A stretch of 38,071 bases of DNA, from IMG/VR virus record IMGVR_UViG_3300047445_000048, positions 1 to 38,071 of that record. One strand, given 5' to 3'. The position numbers and the translations under genes are program-made. The notes below the pieces were generated by a model. The model saw only the letters and a program-made list of their open reading frames with translations, searched no databases and had not been told where the DNA came from. The DNA is from a virus. Positions 1 to 8,653 of this stretch are shown piece by piece. The first letter of the stretch is position 1, and each line of letters opens with the position of its first letter.

Positions 1-340
1 TTGACCATGTGGATGGCCTGGGCCCATTGGGTCCAAGGGGTCATGACTGGACCAACCTACGCAGCATGACGAAGGCGCATCACGCTCGCGAGACAGCTAG
101 GTCTCAGCCTGGTGGATGGAACGATCGCGGCTGATCTCCTCACTCTGAGGCATAACCGCAGGTCAGAGGCTTGCAAGCATACAAAAGCGCAGGTCACAGC
201 CTTGCCCTACCCCGGGGGGTGACCCTTTGCCGGTAGGGGACGCGGAACGCGGGGGAGGGCGCCGTCAGGTCCGCCCGGTTCAAAGACCCCGATCTGACCC
301 CTTCAATCACGCACTGTGACGACTCCCGGGAGGTGATCCC
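1..340. other. Non-coding left region upstream of terS, possible cos/terminase-binding region
   Basis: No convincing gene is visible in these 340 bases. The region holds two near-identical direct repeats, GCAGGTCAGAG at 158-168 and GCAGGTCACAG at 189-199, about three helical turns apart. They flank the 10-bp palindrome GCTTGCAAGC at 169-178. A 7-bp inverted repeat (CCCTACC at 205-211, GGTAGGG at 232-238) follows. Direct repeats just before the small terminase gene are what a terminase recognition site or cos region would look like, but no overhang sequence can be recognised. The late promoter may also lie here; no clear -35/-10 pair was found. Confidence 0.4.
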
Positions 341-808
341 ATGGCACGCGGCGGCGCCCGCTCCAGGTCCGGCCCTGCGCCGACCAGCACGGAGCGAAGC
401 CATAAGGCGAAGGCCAACGCAGAGGGCTGGACCACGCTCCCCGCTGACGGCCGTGACGGGCCTCTCCCGGCCTTCCCGCTGGTCACCCCGTCCGATCGTG
501 AGATGGACCTCTGGGAACGCCTCTGGGAGTCCCCCCAGGCCGTCATGTGGGAGACCCTGAACCTGGACTTCGAAGTGGCGACCTACGTGCGCTTGATCGC
601 GCGCGCGGAACGCCCCAACTCCAGTGCCATCATCTGGGGTCAGGTCAAGATGGTTGCCGAGTCGCTCGGCCTCTCGGCCTCCGGCATGGCCCGCAACCGC
701 TGGACCGTTGCCAGCATCGAGCCTGACGCCGACGACGACGCGCCCCAGGCCGCTGTCTCGGCAGTCGCGGACCTGTCCGCCCGCCTGAAGGCGGTCAGCG
801 GTGAGTGA
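341..808 (+). CDS. terS: Terminase small subunit (putative)
   Basis: This 155-residue protein probably recognises phage DNA and recruits the large terminase. The call rests mainly on position: it ends 8 bases inside terL, a standard terS-terL overlap. The start is supported by GGAGGTGAT six bases upstream. The N-terminal 50 residues are basic and Gly/Ala/Arg-rich. The middle (residues about 85-125) contains a plausible helix-turn-helix, with VAESLGLSASGMARNRW resembling a recognition unit. The C-terminus is acidic and then helical, as expected for an oligomerisation or terL-contact segment. Length fits the family. Small terminases are poorly conserved, so identity at sequence level is not claimed. 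Confidence 0.75.
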   Translation: MARGGARSRSGPAPTSTERSHKAKANAEGWTTLPADGRDGPLPAFPLVTPSDREMDLWERLWESPQAVMWETLNLDFEVATYVRLIARAERPNSSAIIWGQVKMVAESLGLSASGMARNRWTVASIEPDADDDAPQAAVSAVADLSARLKAVSGE

Positions 809-2414
809 TGCGAAGGTCCTGATAGTCACCCTGGCGTGGATCGAACACCACGCTGTGATCCCGGACGGCTTCAGCCAGGGCCAGCGGTTCACGATGCTGC
901 CGTGGCAACTGAAGGTTGCCTCCAACATGTACGCCGTGAAGGCGTCTGCGGAGGTCGGCCAGAAGTCCACCGCCTTCGTGTACCGCCGTGCCCAGGTGAT
1001 CATGCCCCAGAAGTCGGGCAAGGGCCCGTTCGCCGCTGCGGTCGTCCTGGCCGAAGCTGCCGGACCCACTGTCTTCGCTGGCTTCGCCCAGGGCGGGGAG
1101 CGTTACCGCTGCCGTGACTGGGGCTGCTCGTGCGGCTGGGAGTTCGTTTACGACCAGGGCGACCCGATGGCCGTCCCCCAGCCGACTCCCCTGATTCAGC
1201 TTCTGGCGACCTCTGAAGACCAGGTTGCCAACGTGTACCGGCCGCTGACGGCCATGATCAAGCACGGTCATCTGTCCGCCTTCATGAAGCCGCTGGAAGG
1301 CTTCGTGCGCGTGGGCGAAGAGGGCCGCATTGACGTCGTCACTTCGTCGGCTCAGAGCCGTCTCGGTAACCCGATCACGTTCGCGATCCAGGACGAGACA
1401 GGCACGTACACGGCCACGAACAAGATGATCAAAGTGGCGGAGACGATGCGTCGCGGCCTGGCTGGCATGTCCGGCCGGTCCATGGAGACGACGAACGCCT
1501 ACGACCCGTCGGAGTACAGCACGGCCCAGAAGACCCACGAGGGTCACGCAGAGGACGTGTACAGGTACTTCCCGCAGGCCCTCCCCACGCTGTCCTACCG
1601 GAACAAGCAGGAACGGCGCCGGATCCACAAAGCCGTCTACGCGGACTGTCCTCACATCGACCTGGACGCGATCGAAGCGGAGGCGTCGGAGCTACTGGAG
1701 TCTGACCCTGGTCAGGCTGAACGCTTCTTCGGCAACAGGATCATGGCCGGTCACGGCTCCTGGCTGGAGGCAGCGCACTGGCTGTCTCGCGCTACGCCGG
1801 ACCGGGAGATCCCGAAGCCGTCGGCCTACAAGTTGATGAAGGTCCCGATCGTGCTCGGGTTCGATGGTTCGGACTCCGATGACTGGACGGGCATCCGCGC
1901 GGAGACCCTGGACGGCTTTCAGTTCACGCCGACCTACGGCCCCAGCAACCGACCCACGGTGTGGGATCCGGCGGAGTGGGGCGGCCAGGTTCCCCGCCTG
2001 GAGGTTGACGCAGCGGTGGACCAGCTCTTCCGCACGTATGACGTGAAGCTCATGTACTGCGACCCCCCGTACTGGGAGACGGAAGTGGACAAGTGGGCGG
2101 AGCGCTACGGGGACCGGAAGGTGATCCGCTGGCTGACTCGTCGCCCGGTCCAGATGCATGCCGCCGCTGAGCGCATGAAGACGGACTGCATGAAGCGTGA
2201 CAGCACGTTCACGCATGACGGGTGCGAGATCACTGAACGCCACGTGTTCAACGCACGCATGGCGGCCCGTCCGGCGGACCGGTACGTCCTGGCGAAGCCG
2301 GAGCACAAACGAAAGATCGACCTAGCCGTGGTGTCTGTCCTGACCCACGAAGCCGCGTCAGACGCCATCGCGGCGGGGCTGTTGAAGCGAAAGCCGCTGT
2401 TCATGTCGGCGTGA
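801..2414 (+). CDS. terL: Terminase large subunit (ATPase and nuclease)
   Basis: The DNA-packaging motor: its N-terminal ATPase translocates DNA into the procapsid and its C-terminal RNase H-like nuclease cuts it. Visible motifs are an adenine-binding Q-motif around LPWQ (33-36), a Walker A-like PQKSGKGP (69-76), a Walker B ending in the acidic pair D198-E199, and nuclease acidic residues at D355 (FDGSDSDD) and D421 (CDPP). Length of 537 residues is normal. The GTG start overlaps the terS stop, suggesting translational coupling. Three cysteines close together (C104, C109, C111) lie in a short insertion after the Walker A strand; this is unusual and could bind metal. The assignment is secure. 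Confidence 0.95.
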   Translation: MSDAKVLIVTLAWIEHHAVIPDGFSQGQRFTMLPWQLKVASNMYAVKASAEVGQKSTAFVYRRAQVIMPQKSGKGPFAAAVVLAEAAGPTVFAGFAQGGERYRCRDWGCSCGWEFVYDQGDPMAVPQPTPLIQLLATSEDQVANVYRPLTAMIKHGHLSAFMKPLEGFVRVGEEGRIDVVTSSAQSRLGNPITFAIQDETGTYTATNKMIKVAETMRRGLAGMSGRSMETTNAYDPSEYSTAQKTHEGHAEDVYRYFPQALPTLSYRNKQERRRIHKAVYADCPHIDLDAIEAEASELLESDPGQAERFFGNRIMAGHGSWLEAAHWLSRATPDREIPKPSAYKLMKVPIVLGFDGSDSDDWTGIRAETLDGFQFTPTYGPSNRPTVWDPAEWGGQVPRLEVDAAVDQLFRTYDVKLMYCDPPYWETEVDKWAERYGDRKVIRWLTRRPVQMHAAAERMKTDCMKRDSTFTHDGCEITERHVFNARMAARPADRYVLAKPEHKRKIDLAVVSVLTHEAASDAIAAGLLKRKPLFMSA

Positions 2415-2431
2415 CCGAAGGAGGTGGGGGG

Positions 2432-3883
2432 ATGGCGACCCTGGAGCAAGCCCTGTCCCTGGTTCAGAAGCTGGAAGACGAACTTCTGGCCCGCCGTCCC
2501 CTCATCCAACGGAACTCCGACTACTACCGAGGCATTCAGTCCCTGACGTTCGCGTCTGAGCAGTTCCAGAAGTTCCACGGAGGCCGGTATAAGGACTTCG
2601 CGGACAACTGGGTCCAGGTGGTGTCTGACGCCCCTGTGGAGCGGCTGACCGTGAACGGCTTCAAGCCGTCTGGGTCGACGGAGGCTGACAAGGATCTGTG
2701 GCGCGTGTGGCAGGCGAACGGCCTGGACGCGGACAGCCAGTTGGGGTTCCTGGGTGCGGTCAACTCGGGCCGTTCGTTCGTCCTGGTGTGGGGCGATCCT
2801 GACGACCCGGAGACTCCGGAGGTGACCTTCGAGGATGCCTCGCAGTGCATCGTGGCGTACGTGCCTGGTTCGCGCCGGAAGCGCAGGGCCGCACTGAAGC
2901 GCTGGGATGACGGCCAGGTGTCCTTCGCGACCCTGTATCTCCCGGACGAAGTCTGGAAGTTCGAGCGTCCGACCCTGGGCGCCAGCTCGAAGTCCACTGG
3001 CGAACAGGCCATTGACGAAGAGCTGAACAAGTGGGAGATCCGGGACACGGGCGGGGAGATGAACCCCCAGCCGAACCCCATGGGCGTGGTGCCGATGGTG
3101 GAACTCCCCAACAGGCCGACGCTGACGGAAGACCCTGTCTCCGACATCACGGGTGTGGTGTCCATGCAGGACGCCGTAAACCTGTTGTGGGCCCAGCTCT
3201 TCACGGCCGCTGACTATGCCTCCTTCCCCCAGCGAATCGTCCTGGGTGCGGAGATCCCGGAGATTCCGATCCTGGGTGATGACGGCCAGATCGTGGGCTC
3301 ACGCCCGGTCGACCTGGAGCGTTTCGCGGTTGACCGCGTGATGTTCTTCGAGGGCGACAACGTGAAGGTGACTGAGTGGACCGCCGCGAACCTGGAGTCC
3401 TACACGAAGGTCATGGAAGTGGCCGTTGGACACATCGCCGCGCAGACGCGTACGCCTGCCCACTACCTCATCGGCAAGATGGCAAACCTGTCCGGTGACG
3501 CCCTCCTGGCCGCTGAGACTGGCCTGGTCAAGCGCGTTGACGAGAAGACGATCTGGTTCGGTCAGGCACTCCGGGAGATGTTCCGGCTGATCGCGCTGGC
3601 GACGGGCCGGGACGCTTCGCCCATCTCTGCGGGACAGGTCATCTGGGCGGACGCTGAGTCTCGCTCGCACGCCCAACTCGCTGACGCCCTCACGAAGTTG
3701 AAGGACATCGGCTTCCCCTTCGAGTGGCTTGCCCTCCGGTACGGCCTGACGCCGACCGAAGTGGCTGACCTTCTGACCATGAAGGAGCGGGAGCTGGACC
3801 TGGACCCGCTGGGTGCGGCCACGGCCCTGATGTCTCGCTCGCCAGACGCCCCGACTGAGGCGGCTGGACCCATCGCCGCGTAG
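2432..3883 (+). CDS. Portal protein (SPP1 gp6-like family)
   Basis: This protein of 483 residues should form the dodecameric portal at the head vertex, docking terminase and later the connectors. Evidence is its position directly after terL, its size, and an N-terminus typical of the SPP1 gp6-like family: a helical start, then a segment around DNWVQVVSDAPVERL that is characteristic of actinophage portals. Late helical stretches follow (about 300-450). A GTG in the same frame at 2411 overlaps the terL stop, but the ATG at 2432 has a perfect AAGGAGG Shine-Dalgarno about seven bases upstream, so 2432 was chosen. The protein ends Ala/Pro-rich, common in portals. Confidence 0.92.
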   Translation: MATLEQALSLVQKLEDELLARRPLIQRNSDYYRGIQSLTFASEQFQKFHGGRYKDFADNWVQVVSDAPVERLTVNGFKPSGSTEADKDLWRVWQANGLDADSQLGFLGAVNSGRSFVLVWGDPDDPETPEVTFEDASQCIVAYVPGSRRKRRAALKRWDDGQVSFATLYLPDEVWKFERPTLGASSKSTGEQAIDEELNKWEIRDTGGEMNPQPNPMGVVPMVELPNRPTLTEDPVSDITGVVSMQDAVNLLWAQLFTAADYASFPQRIVLGAEIPEIPILGDDGQIVGSRPVDLERFAVDRVMFFEGDNVKVTEWTAANLESYTKVMEVAVGHIAAQTRTPAHYLIGKMANLSGDALLAAETGLVKRVDEKTIWFGQALREMFRLIALATGRDASPISAGQVIWADAESRSHAQLADALTKLKDIGFPFEWLALRYGLTPTEVADLLTMKERELDLDPLGAATALMSRSPDAPTEAAGPIAA

Positions 3884-3891
3884 GGGGTCTG

Positions 3892-5577
3892 ATGGCAAGC
3901 AAGTCCCCGAAGAACATGACGGACCCGGAGCTGTTCAAAGCCCTGGGCGAGTTTGACCAGAAGGCTGGCGCCGCCGCAGAGGCGAACAACTGGGACTTCG
4001 ATCACCCGGACGTCCAGGCCGTGGAGACGGCGAAGGCTCCATTCCTGGCGGAGCTGAACCGGCGCCAGGGTGAGCGTGACGCCGCCGCGAAGGCGAAGAA
4101 GGATGCGGCCCAGGCGAAGAAGGCTGAAGCCGCCCTCACGAAGCGCCGGAACGCTGCGGCTGGCCGGAAGTACAACCCGGACCCGGAGGACCTGGAGAAG
4201 GTTCTCCTGGAGGCCCTGGAGGGTGTCCACCGGGCCATCCGGGACGGCGAAGACGAAGGCCACTACTGGCCGATCTGGCTTCGCGACCGGACCCGCAAGT
4301 CACAACAGGCCATCCGTGACCTGACTGCCGAAGGCTTCCTGCAAAACGTCGGGCGTGGCGCCAGGTCGATGATGACCATGCGCAACGTGGAGGCGTTCGG
4401 CGGCCAGACGTTCACGATCACGCCGGAGGGCGAAGAGCACCTTCGGAAGATCCTGTCCGACCAGGGCAGGCCGTACCCGAAGACTCCGCCTCGCGGCAAG
4501 AAGAAGCCTGAAGAGCCCCGCCGGGTAACTCCGCCGCTTCGCACTCCGTCGCCGGTGGAGCCGGACAGGCCCTCCACGGCTCGTGTGGCGCCCGCCCAGG
4601 GGACGACCCTGACGCGTACGCCTGACACGCCCAAGACGGCCGCAGGCGCCCGCGTGAAGCGCTCCCAGCTCCCCCAGGCCCACCAGGTCCAACGGGAGAA
4701 GCTGGCGGCTTCTACGGCCCGCCTGGCCGTTCGGGAGTGGCGGCAAGTCGACGTCCACAACCTGGCAGCGGACTGGAACCGTCGCGTGCATCGCGTGGCG
4801 GCCCTGGTGTCTGCCGGGCAACTGGCCGCCGCAAGGCAGGCTGACCCGTACCTGTCCGCCCTCCTGGAGGACATGGAGACCCTGGGCAGTCTGGTCCCGG
4901 AGTCCCTGGTGGGTATCGCGTCTGACGGCCGTGACCTCACGGACCTTCTGATGGGCCCTGTCTGGAACGCCCTCTCCGCGCTGGCGAAGGGCGCGAACAT
5001 GGTGACTGCCATCGCGTCAGGTGCCGCCCTCCTGGACCTCCTGTCCCGGACGATGGTTGCCGACGCTGGCCGTGCCGCTGACCTGGTGGCGATGGCCGCC
5101 CGGCCTGGCATCACGTCGTACGTGCGCGTGGTGGAGCTGCCCGCGTGCGCGCGGTGCCTGATCCTCGCGGGCCAGGAGTACGGCATTTCCGAAGCCTTCC
5201 AACGGCATCCCCGCTGCGACTGCGGCATGGAGCCGGTCACGAAGAACTACAAGCCGACGCCGACGTCTCCGAAGGACGTCTTCGACGCCATGACGGACGC
5301 CCAGAAGCGCAAGGCTTTCGGGGAGAAGGCCGTGGAGGCGATCGAAGCCGGTTCCGACATTGCCCAGGTCGTGAACGCTCGACGCGGCATGACCACGGCT
5401 ACGCGCTACCGCAAGACGGTGAAGGCGACCACGGAGGGCCAGACGAAGCGCGGGTTCTCCCGCAAGCGGCGCCGCAATGGCGCTATCCGTCTGATGCCTG
5501 AAGAGATCATGCGCATCGCTGGCGACGACCGTGAAAAGGCCGCGTATCTGCTGAAGCGGAACGGCTACCTGATCTGA
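3892..5577 (+). CDS. MuF-like minor head protein
   Basis: A minor head or morphogenesis protein that in related phages binds the portal and enters the capsid. It starts eight bases after the portal gene with GGGGGT upstream. The N-terminal 100 residues are Lys/Ala-rich and probably coiled coil; residues about 100-165 look like a small winged-helix-like domain; a Pro/Arg/Thr-rich linker follows to about 260. The C-terminal half is alpha-helical and contains a metal-site-like cluster, C419-x2-C422 and C442-x-C444 with H439, matching the cysteine pattern seen in actinophage MuF-type proteins (for example the ARCLILAG segment). The basic tail is consistent with DNA contact. No protease signature was identified. 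Confidence 0.75.
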   Translation: MASKSPKNMTDPELFKALGEFDQKAGAAAEANNWDFDHPDVQAVETAKAPFLAELNRRQGERDAAAKAKKDAAQAKKAEAALTKRRNAAAGRKYNPDPEDLEKVLLEALEGVHRAIRDGEDEGHYWPIWLRDRTRKSQQAIRDLTAEGFLQNVGRGARSMMTMRNVEAFGGQTFTITPEGEEHLRKILSDQGRPYPKTPPRGKKKPEEPRRVTPPLRTPSPVEPDRPSTARVAPAQGTTLTRTPDTPKTAAGARVKRSQLPQAHQVQREKLAASTARLAVREWRQVDVHNLAADWNRRVHRVAALVSAGQLAAARQADPYLSALLEDMETLGSLVPESLVGIASDGRDLTDLLMGPVWNALSALAKGANMVTAIASGAALLDLLSRTMVADAGRAADLVAMAARPGITSYVRVVELPACARCLILAGQEYGISEAFQRHPRCDCGMEPVTKNYKPTPTSPKDVFDAMTDAQKRKAFGEKAVEAIEAGSDIAQVVNARRGMTTATRYRKTVKATTEGQTKRGFSRKRRRNGAIRLMPEEIMRIAGDDREKAAYLLKRNGYLI

Positions 5578-5622
5578 CCCCGCCGCAATGGCGAACACCC
5601 TGACCCCGCAATGGAGTTGACG

Positions 5623-6297
5623 ATGCCTGACGCCCCGAACACTGACCCCAGCACCGACCCGAAGGACGCCGACACTGGCGCCCCGACTGTCGACCCGAGC
5701 GACGCAGCGGCCGGTACCGACGCTGACGACGCTGGCGATGGCACGGGTACGGACGCTGGCACGGACGCCCTGGGTGACGCCGGTAAGAAGGCCCTGGACG
5801 CCATGAAGGCCCGCTGGAAGTCGGAGCGGGACTCACGCCGGAAGCTGGAAGAGGAGCTGGAGGGCCTGAAGGTCCCGAAGCCGACCGGCGACAACGACCA
5901 GGCCGACGCCGCAGAGATCAAGCGGCAGGCCACCCGCGACGCGAACGCGAAGGCGAACGCTCGCATCCTTCGATCGGAGATCAAGGCCGCTGCCGCTGGA
6001 AAGCTGGCCGACCCGTCGGACGCCCTGGCGTACCTGGACCCCGCTGCCTTCGAGGTGGACGCGAACGGGGACGTGGACGCGGAGGAGCTGGCCGACGCGA
6101 TCGAAGACCTTCTCACTCGGAAGCCGTACCTGGGCGCAACGTCCAGGCCGCGCTTCCAGGGCACCGGAGACGGTGGAGCCGCGCGCAAGGCGTCGGGCCC
6201 CTCTCAGTTGACCCGACAGGACCTGAAGTCCATGTCCCCCGAAGCGATCGTCAAGGCGAAGCGCGAAGGCCGACTGAAGACGGTCCTGGGCGGCTGA
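5623..6297 (+). CDS. Capsid scaffold protein
   Basis: Likely the internal scaffold that guides capsid assembly. The 224-residue protein begins with about 45 residues extremely rich in Asp, Thr, Ala and Gly, followed by a Lys/Arg/Glu helix (about 50-115) and a charged C-terminus ending in basic residues (about 185-224), the usual layout of scaffolds, whose basic tail binds the coat protein. It sits directly before the major capsid gene, the normal place. An in-frame ATG at 5611 exists, but 5623 has GGAG six bases upstream and is preferred. Sequence conservation in scaffolds is low, so the call rests on composition and position. Confidence 0.8.
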   Translation: MPDAPNTDPSTDPKDADTGAPTVDPSDAAAGTDADDAGDGTGTDAGTDALGDAGKKALDAMKARWKSERDSRRKLEEELEGLKVPKPTGDNDQADAAEIKRQATRDANAKANARILRSEIKAAAAGKLADPSDALAYLDPAAFEVDANGDVDAEELADAIEDLLTRKPYLGATSRPRFQGTGDGGAARKASGPSQLTRQDLKSMSPEAIVKAKREGRLKTVLGG

Positions 6298-6356
6298 CGC
6301 CGACCCTTCCCCCTCCCCCGCCGGTTCCCCGGCACCCCTCCTGAAAGGACGCCACC

Positions 6357-7181
6357 ATGGCGATCACGTCGTTCATTCCCGAGGTCTGGAACGCCCAGCT
6401 CCTGACCGACTTCCGTGAGCAGTCCATCGCGGTCTCGCTCGCCAACCGTGAGTACGAAGGCAACGCGACTTCCGGCAACGTCGTGAAGATCAACACCGCG
6501 TCCGCCGTGGCCGTGAAGGACTACAAGGCCGCGAACCGTACGACCGCCCCGGACACCGTGGCGACCACGTCCGAGGATCTCCTGATCGACAAGGAGAAGT
6601 CCTTCGACTTCTACGTGGACGACATCGACCGCGCCCAGGCGGCTGGCTCGATGGACGTCTTCACCCGGTCGGCCGGTGAGGGCCTGGCGGAGGACACCGA
6701 CAAGTTCCTTCTCTCGCTCGCCGTCGCTGGCGCGGGCACTGCGCTCCCGTCCGCGAACCTGACCCCGGCGACCGCGCTGAACGTCATCCGCGACATGCGC
6801 AAGGCGATGAACAAGGCGAAGGTGCCGCAGACCCAGCGCGTTCTCATCGTCAACGCTGAGTTCGAAGCGCTCCTCCTGGACGCGGACGCGAAGCTCATGA
6901 ACGTGGACCAGTCGGGCGCGTCGGAGACCCTCCGGAACGCCACCCTGGGCCGGTACCTGAACTTCACCATCGTCACGTCGGAGAACCTCCCGACCGTGGC
7001 CGCTCCGCAGGCCGTTGGCCTCTACACGCCTACCCTGGCGTACGTCTCCCAGGTGGAGAAGACGGAGGCCATGCGCGCCCAGGACAAGTTCAGCGACCGA
7101 CTCCGTGGCCTCCACGTCTACGGCGGAAAGGTCCTCCGTAACGGCGTCGGCATCGTCACCTTCACCGACATCACGACCTGA
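6357..7181 (+). CDS. Major capsid protein
   Basis: The main shell protein, 274 residues, expected HK97 fold. The N-terminus (FIPEVWNAQLLTDF, then NREYEG and a GNVVKI strand) is characteristic of the P22-coat-like capsid group common in actinophages. It follows the scaffold gene and has AAAGGA upstream of the ATG. The 59-base gap before it is pyrimidine-rich with a small GCCGG-TTCC-CCGGC hairpin, which may help separate capsid expression from the scaffold. No cleavable delta domain is apparent, consistent with a separate scaffold gene. Confidence 0.92.
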   Translation: MAITSFIPEVWNAQLLTDFREQSIAVSLANREYEGNATSGNVVKINTASAVAVKDYKAANRTTAPDTVATTSEDLLIDKEKSFDFYVDDIDRAQAAGSMDVFTRSAGEGLAEDTDKFLLSLAVAGAGTALPSANLTPATALNVIRDMRKAMNKAKVPQTQRVLIVNAEFEALLLDADAKLMNVDQSGASETLRNATLGRYLNFTIVTSENLPTVAAPQAVGLYTPTLAYVSQVEKTEAMRAQDKFSDRLRGLHVYGGKVLRNGVGIVTFTDITT

Positions 7182-7183
7182 TC

Positions 7184-7357
7184 GTGGCGAACGTGATCGG
7201 CCCGCGCGGGCGAACCGTGTACATCCCTGACGACGTCGCCGCCTCCCTGGTTGGCGACGGGTCTGGGGAATTCCAGTACGCGCCGGAGGCGAAGCCGGAG
7301 CCGGTCAAGGCTCCCGCCCCGAAGCGTGCGACTACCCGGCGGAAGACGACCGCCTAG
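7184..7357 (+). CDS. Small conserved head-region protein
   Basis: A 57-residue reading frame fills the gap between the capsid and connector genes. It starts with GTG two bases after the capsid stop, without a clear ribosome site, so translation is probably coupled to the capsid gene. The N-terminal half has a GRTVYIPDDVAASLVG segment that recurs in small proteins at this position in actinophages. The C-terminal third is Pro/Lys/Arg-rich and strongly basic (KRATTRRKTTA). GC-rich third positions support coding. The function is unknown; a head accessory or DNA-contacting role is only a guess. Confidence 0.7.
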   Translation: MANVIGPRGRTVYIPDDVAASLVGDGSGEFQYAPEAKPEPVKAPAPKRATTRRKTTA

Positions 7358-7370
7358 GAGGTGACGTCCC

Positions 7371-7952
7371 ATGGCCCTGGCCCCTCTTGCCACCGTGGCA
7401 GACCTGGAGGCCCGGGGCGTCACCATCACCCCCGACGAAGCGCCGACCGTGAACGTCTTCCTGGACGTTGCGTCGGCCCTGGTCCGGGACGCGGCAGGCT
7501 CCCCCATCTCTGAGACGACCTCCACGGTCGCCCTGGAAGGGGTGCCTGACCCGCGCCTGTTCCTGCCTGGCCCTCCGATCCGGTCCGTGTCTGCGGTCCT
7601 GGTCGACGGCCAGGCGGTCACGGGCTGGAAGCTGGCTTCAGGCGCCCTGTTTGGGGCGGCTGGCTGGCTGTCTGGCCCGGACCCGTCGGAGGTCACGGTG
7701 ACGTACGTTCACGGCCTCCCCACGGTGCCCGCTGACATCGTCGACCTGGTGTGCCGTCTGGTCGGTCAGGAGCTGGTCTCCTTCCGGTCGGGCGAAGGCG
7801 CCACGTCTCGCGCTGTCCAGTCGGAGCGCATCGGCGATTACCAGGTGACGTACGCGGACACGGAGTCCGGGACGATGTCCCTGACCTCCTTCCAGCGTGC
7901 TCGCCTGGCGGCCCGCTTCGGCGGCGGCGTCGGGACGGTGAGGCTCCGGTGA
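7371..7952 (+). CDS. Head-tail connector (gp6-like adaptor)
   Basis: This 193-residue protein probably forms the first adaptor ring below the portal. It starts with TADL-like text (ATVADLEARG, residues 6-15), then an alpha-helical region (about 20-40), and beta-rich middle with VTVTYVHGLP (about 105-115), a hallmark of actinophage head-tail adaptors, followed by helices that end in a positively charged tail. AGGAGGTG precedes the ATG at ideal spacing. Its stop overlaps the GTG of the next gene by three bases. The position between capsid and tail terminator is standard for this protein. Confidence 0.85.
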   Translation: MALAPLATVADLEARGVTITPDEAPTVNVFLDVASALVRDAAGSPISETTSTVALEGVPDPRLFLPGPPIRSVSAVLVDGQAVTGWKLASGALFGAAGWLSGPDPSEVTVTYVHGLPTVPADIVDLVCRLVGQELVSFRSGEGATSRAVQSERIGDYQVTYADTESGTMSLTSFQRARLAARFGGGVGTVRLR

Positions 7953-8281
7953 GCCGCGTGTCCCGCCTCCTCAATGCGTCTGCCGCTGTCTGGCGCTCCG
8001 TGCGTACCTCCGACGGCATGGGCGGCTGGACTGAAGCCTGGTCCCAGACCTCCACGGTCCGGGCCAGGTTCTCCCAGCCGACTGCCACGGAGCGCACGGT
8101 GGCCGACCAGTCGGGCGTCCTGCTGACGCACGTGGCCTACCTGGAGCCTGACGCCCCTGTCCGGCGTGGTGACGAACTGCGCCAGCCTGGCCGGACCTTT
8201 GAGGTCCTGGCCGTCTTCGAACCTTCCGAGCCTGGCACCTACCTCCGTGCGAACTGTGAGGTACGCCAGGCCGCCACATAG
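7949..8281 (+). CDS. Head closure / head-tail stopper protein
   Basis: A 110-residue protein likely to be the stopper that seals the connector after packaging. The GTG start overlaps the previous stop (GTGA). Residues 20-60 contain the DGMGGWTEAW and TVRARFSQPT segments typical of the SPP1 gp16/HK97 gp7-like beta-barrel family, and the C-terminus has GRTFEVLAVFEP, another common strand of that fold. The reading frame extends upstream without a stop, but those codons lie inside the adaptor gene in another frame and were excluded. Confidence 0.82.
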   Translation: MSRVSRLLNASAAVWRSVRTSDGMGGWTEAWSQTSTVRARFSQPTATERTVADQSGVLLTHVAYLEPDAPVRRGDELRQPGRTFEVLAVFEPSEPGTYLRANCEVRQAAT

Positions 8282-8290
8282 GAGGCCCGC

Positions 8291-8653
8291 ATGTCTGCTG
8301 AAGTTGTGGGCCTCCGCCGGGCCCTGGTCCGTATCGGAACGCTCCCCGCCCGCATCCGTGACGCTCGGGAGGAGGTCCTGACCGACTGGGCCGACGAGAC
8401 CCGGAACGCTGCGAAGAACCGCGCCCCGGTCCGCTCCGGTGAACTGAGTAACTCGATCGAGGACCGGAAGTTCCAGGACGCTGCGTACGTCGGCGTCTAC
8501 AAGCCGGAGCAACTGGAGTACGCGGAGTACGTGGAGAAGGGAACGTCCTCCATGGAGGACCAGCCGTACCTCGTTCCGGCCTTCGAGTGGACCACGAACC
8601 GGGAGAACATCGCCCGCAAGTTGCGTGCCGCCATTCAGCGGCGGGTGCTCTGA
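8291..8653 (+). CDS. HK97 gp10-like head-tail junction protein
   Basis: This 120-residue protein matches the HK97 gp10-like family of tail or connector proteins. The diagnostic features are NAAKNRAPVRSGELSNSI (about 42-60), where the 'A-P-x-x-S-G-x-L' pattern is the family signature, and a VEKGT-x-PYLVPAF-type C-terminus (about 82-100). TAGGAGG gives a good ribosome site. The stop overlaps the next gene as TGATG, indicating coupled translation. The family is thought to contribute to tail completion at the head-proximal end. Confidence 0.88.
   Translation: MSAEVVGLRRALVRIGTLPARIRDAREEVLTDWADETRNAAKNRAPVRSGELSNSIEDRKFQDAAYVGVYKPEQLEYAEYVEKGTSSMEDQPYLVPAFEWTTNRENIARKLRAAIQRRVL

Noticed and set aside
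1-6. TTGACC at the window edge as a -35 box
   Set aside because: No -10 box at 17-19 bp was found, and the upstream context is missing.
260-300. GGTTCAAA text near the left end as part of a tRNA
   Set aside because: No pairing T-stem or acceptor stem was found.
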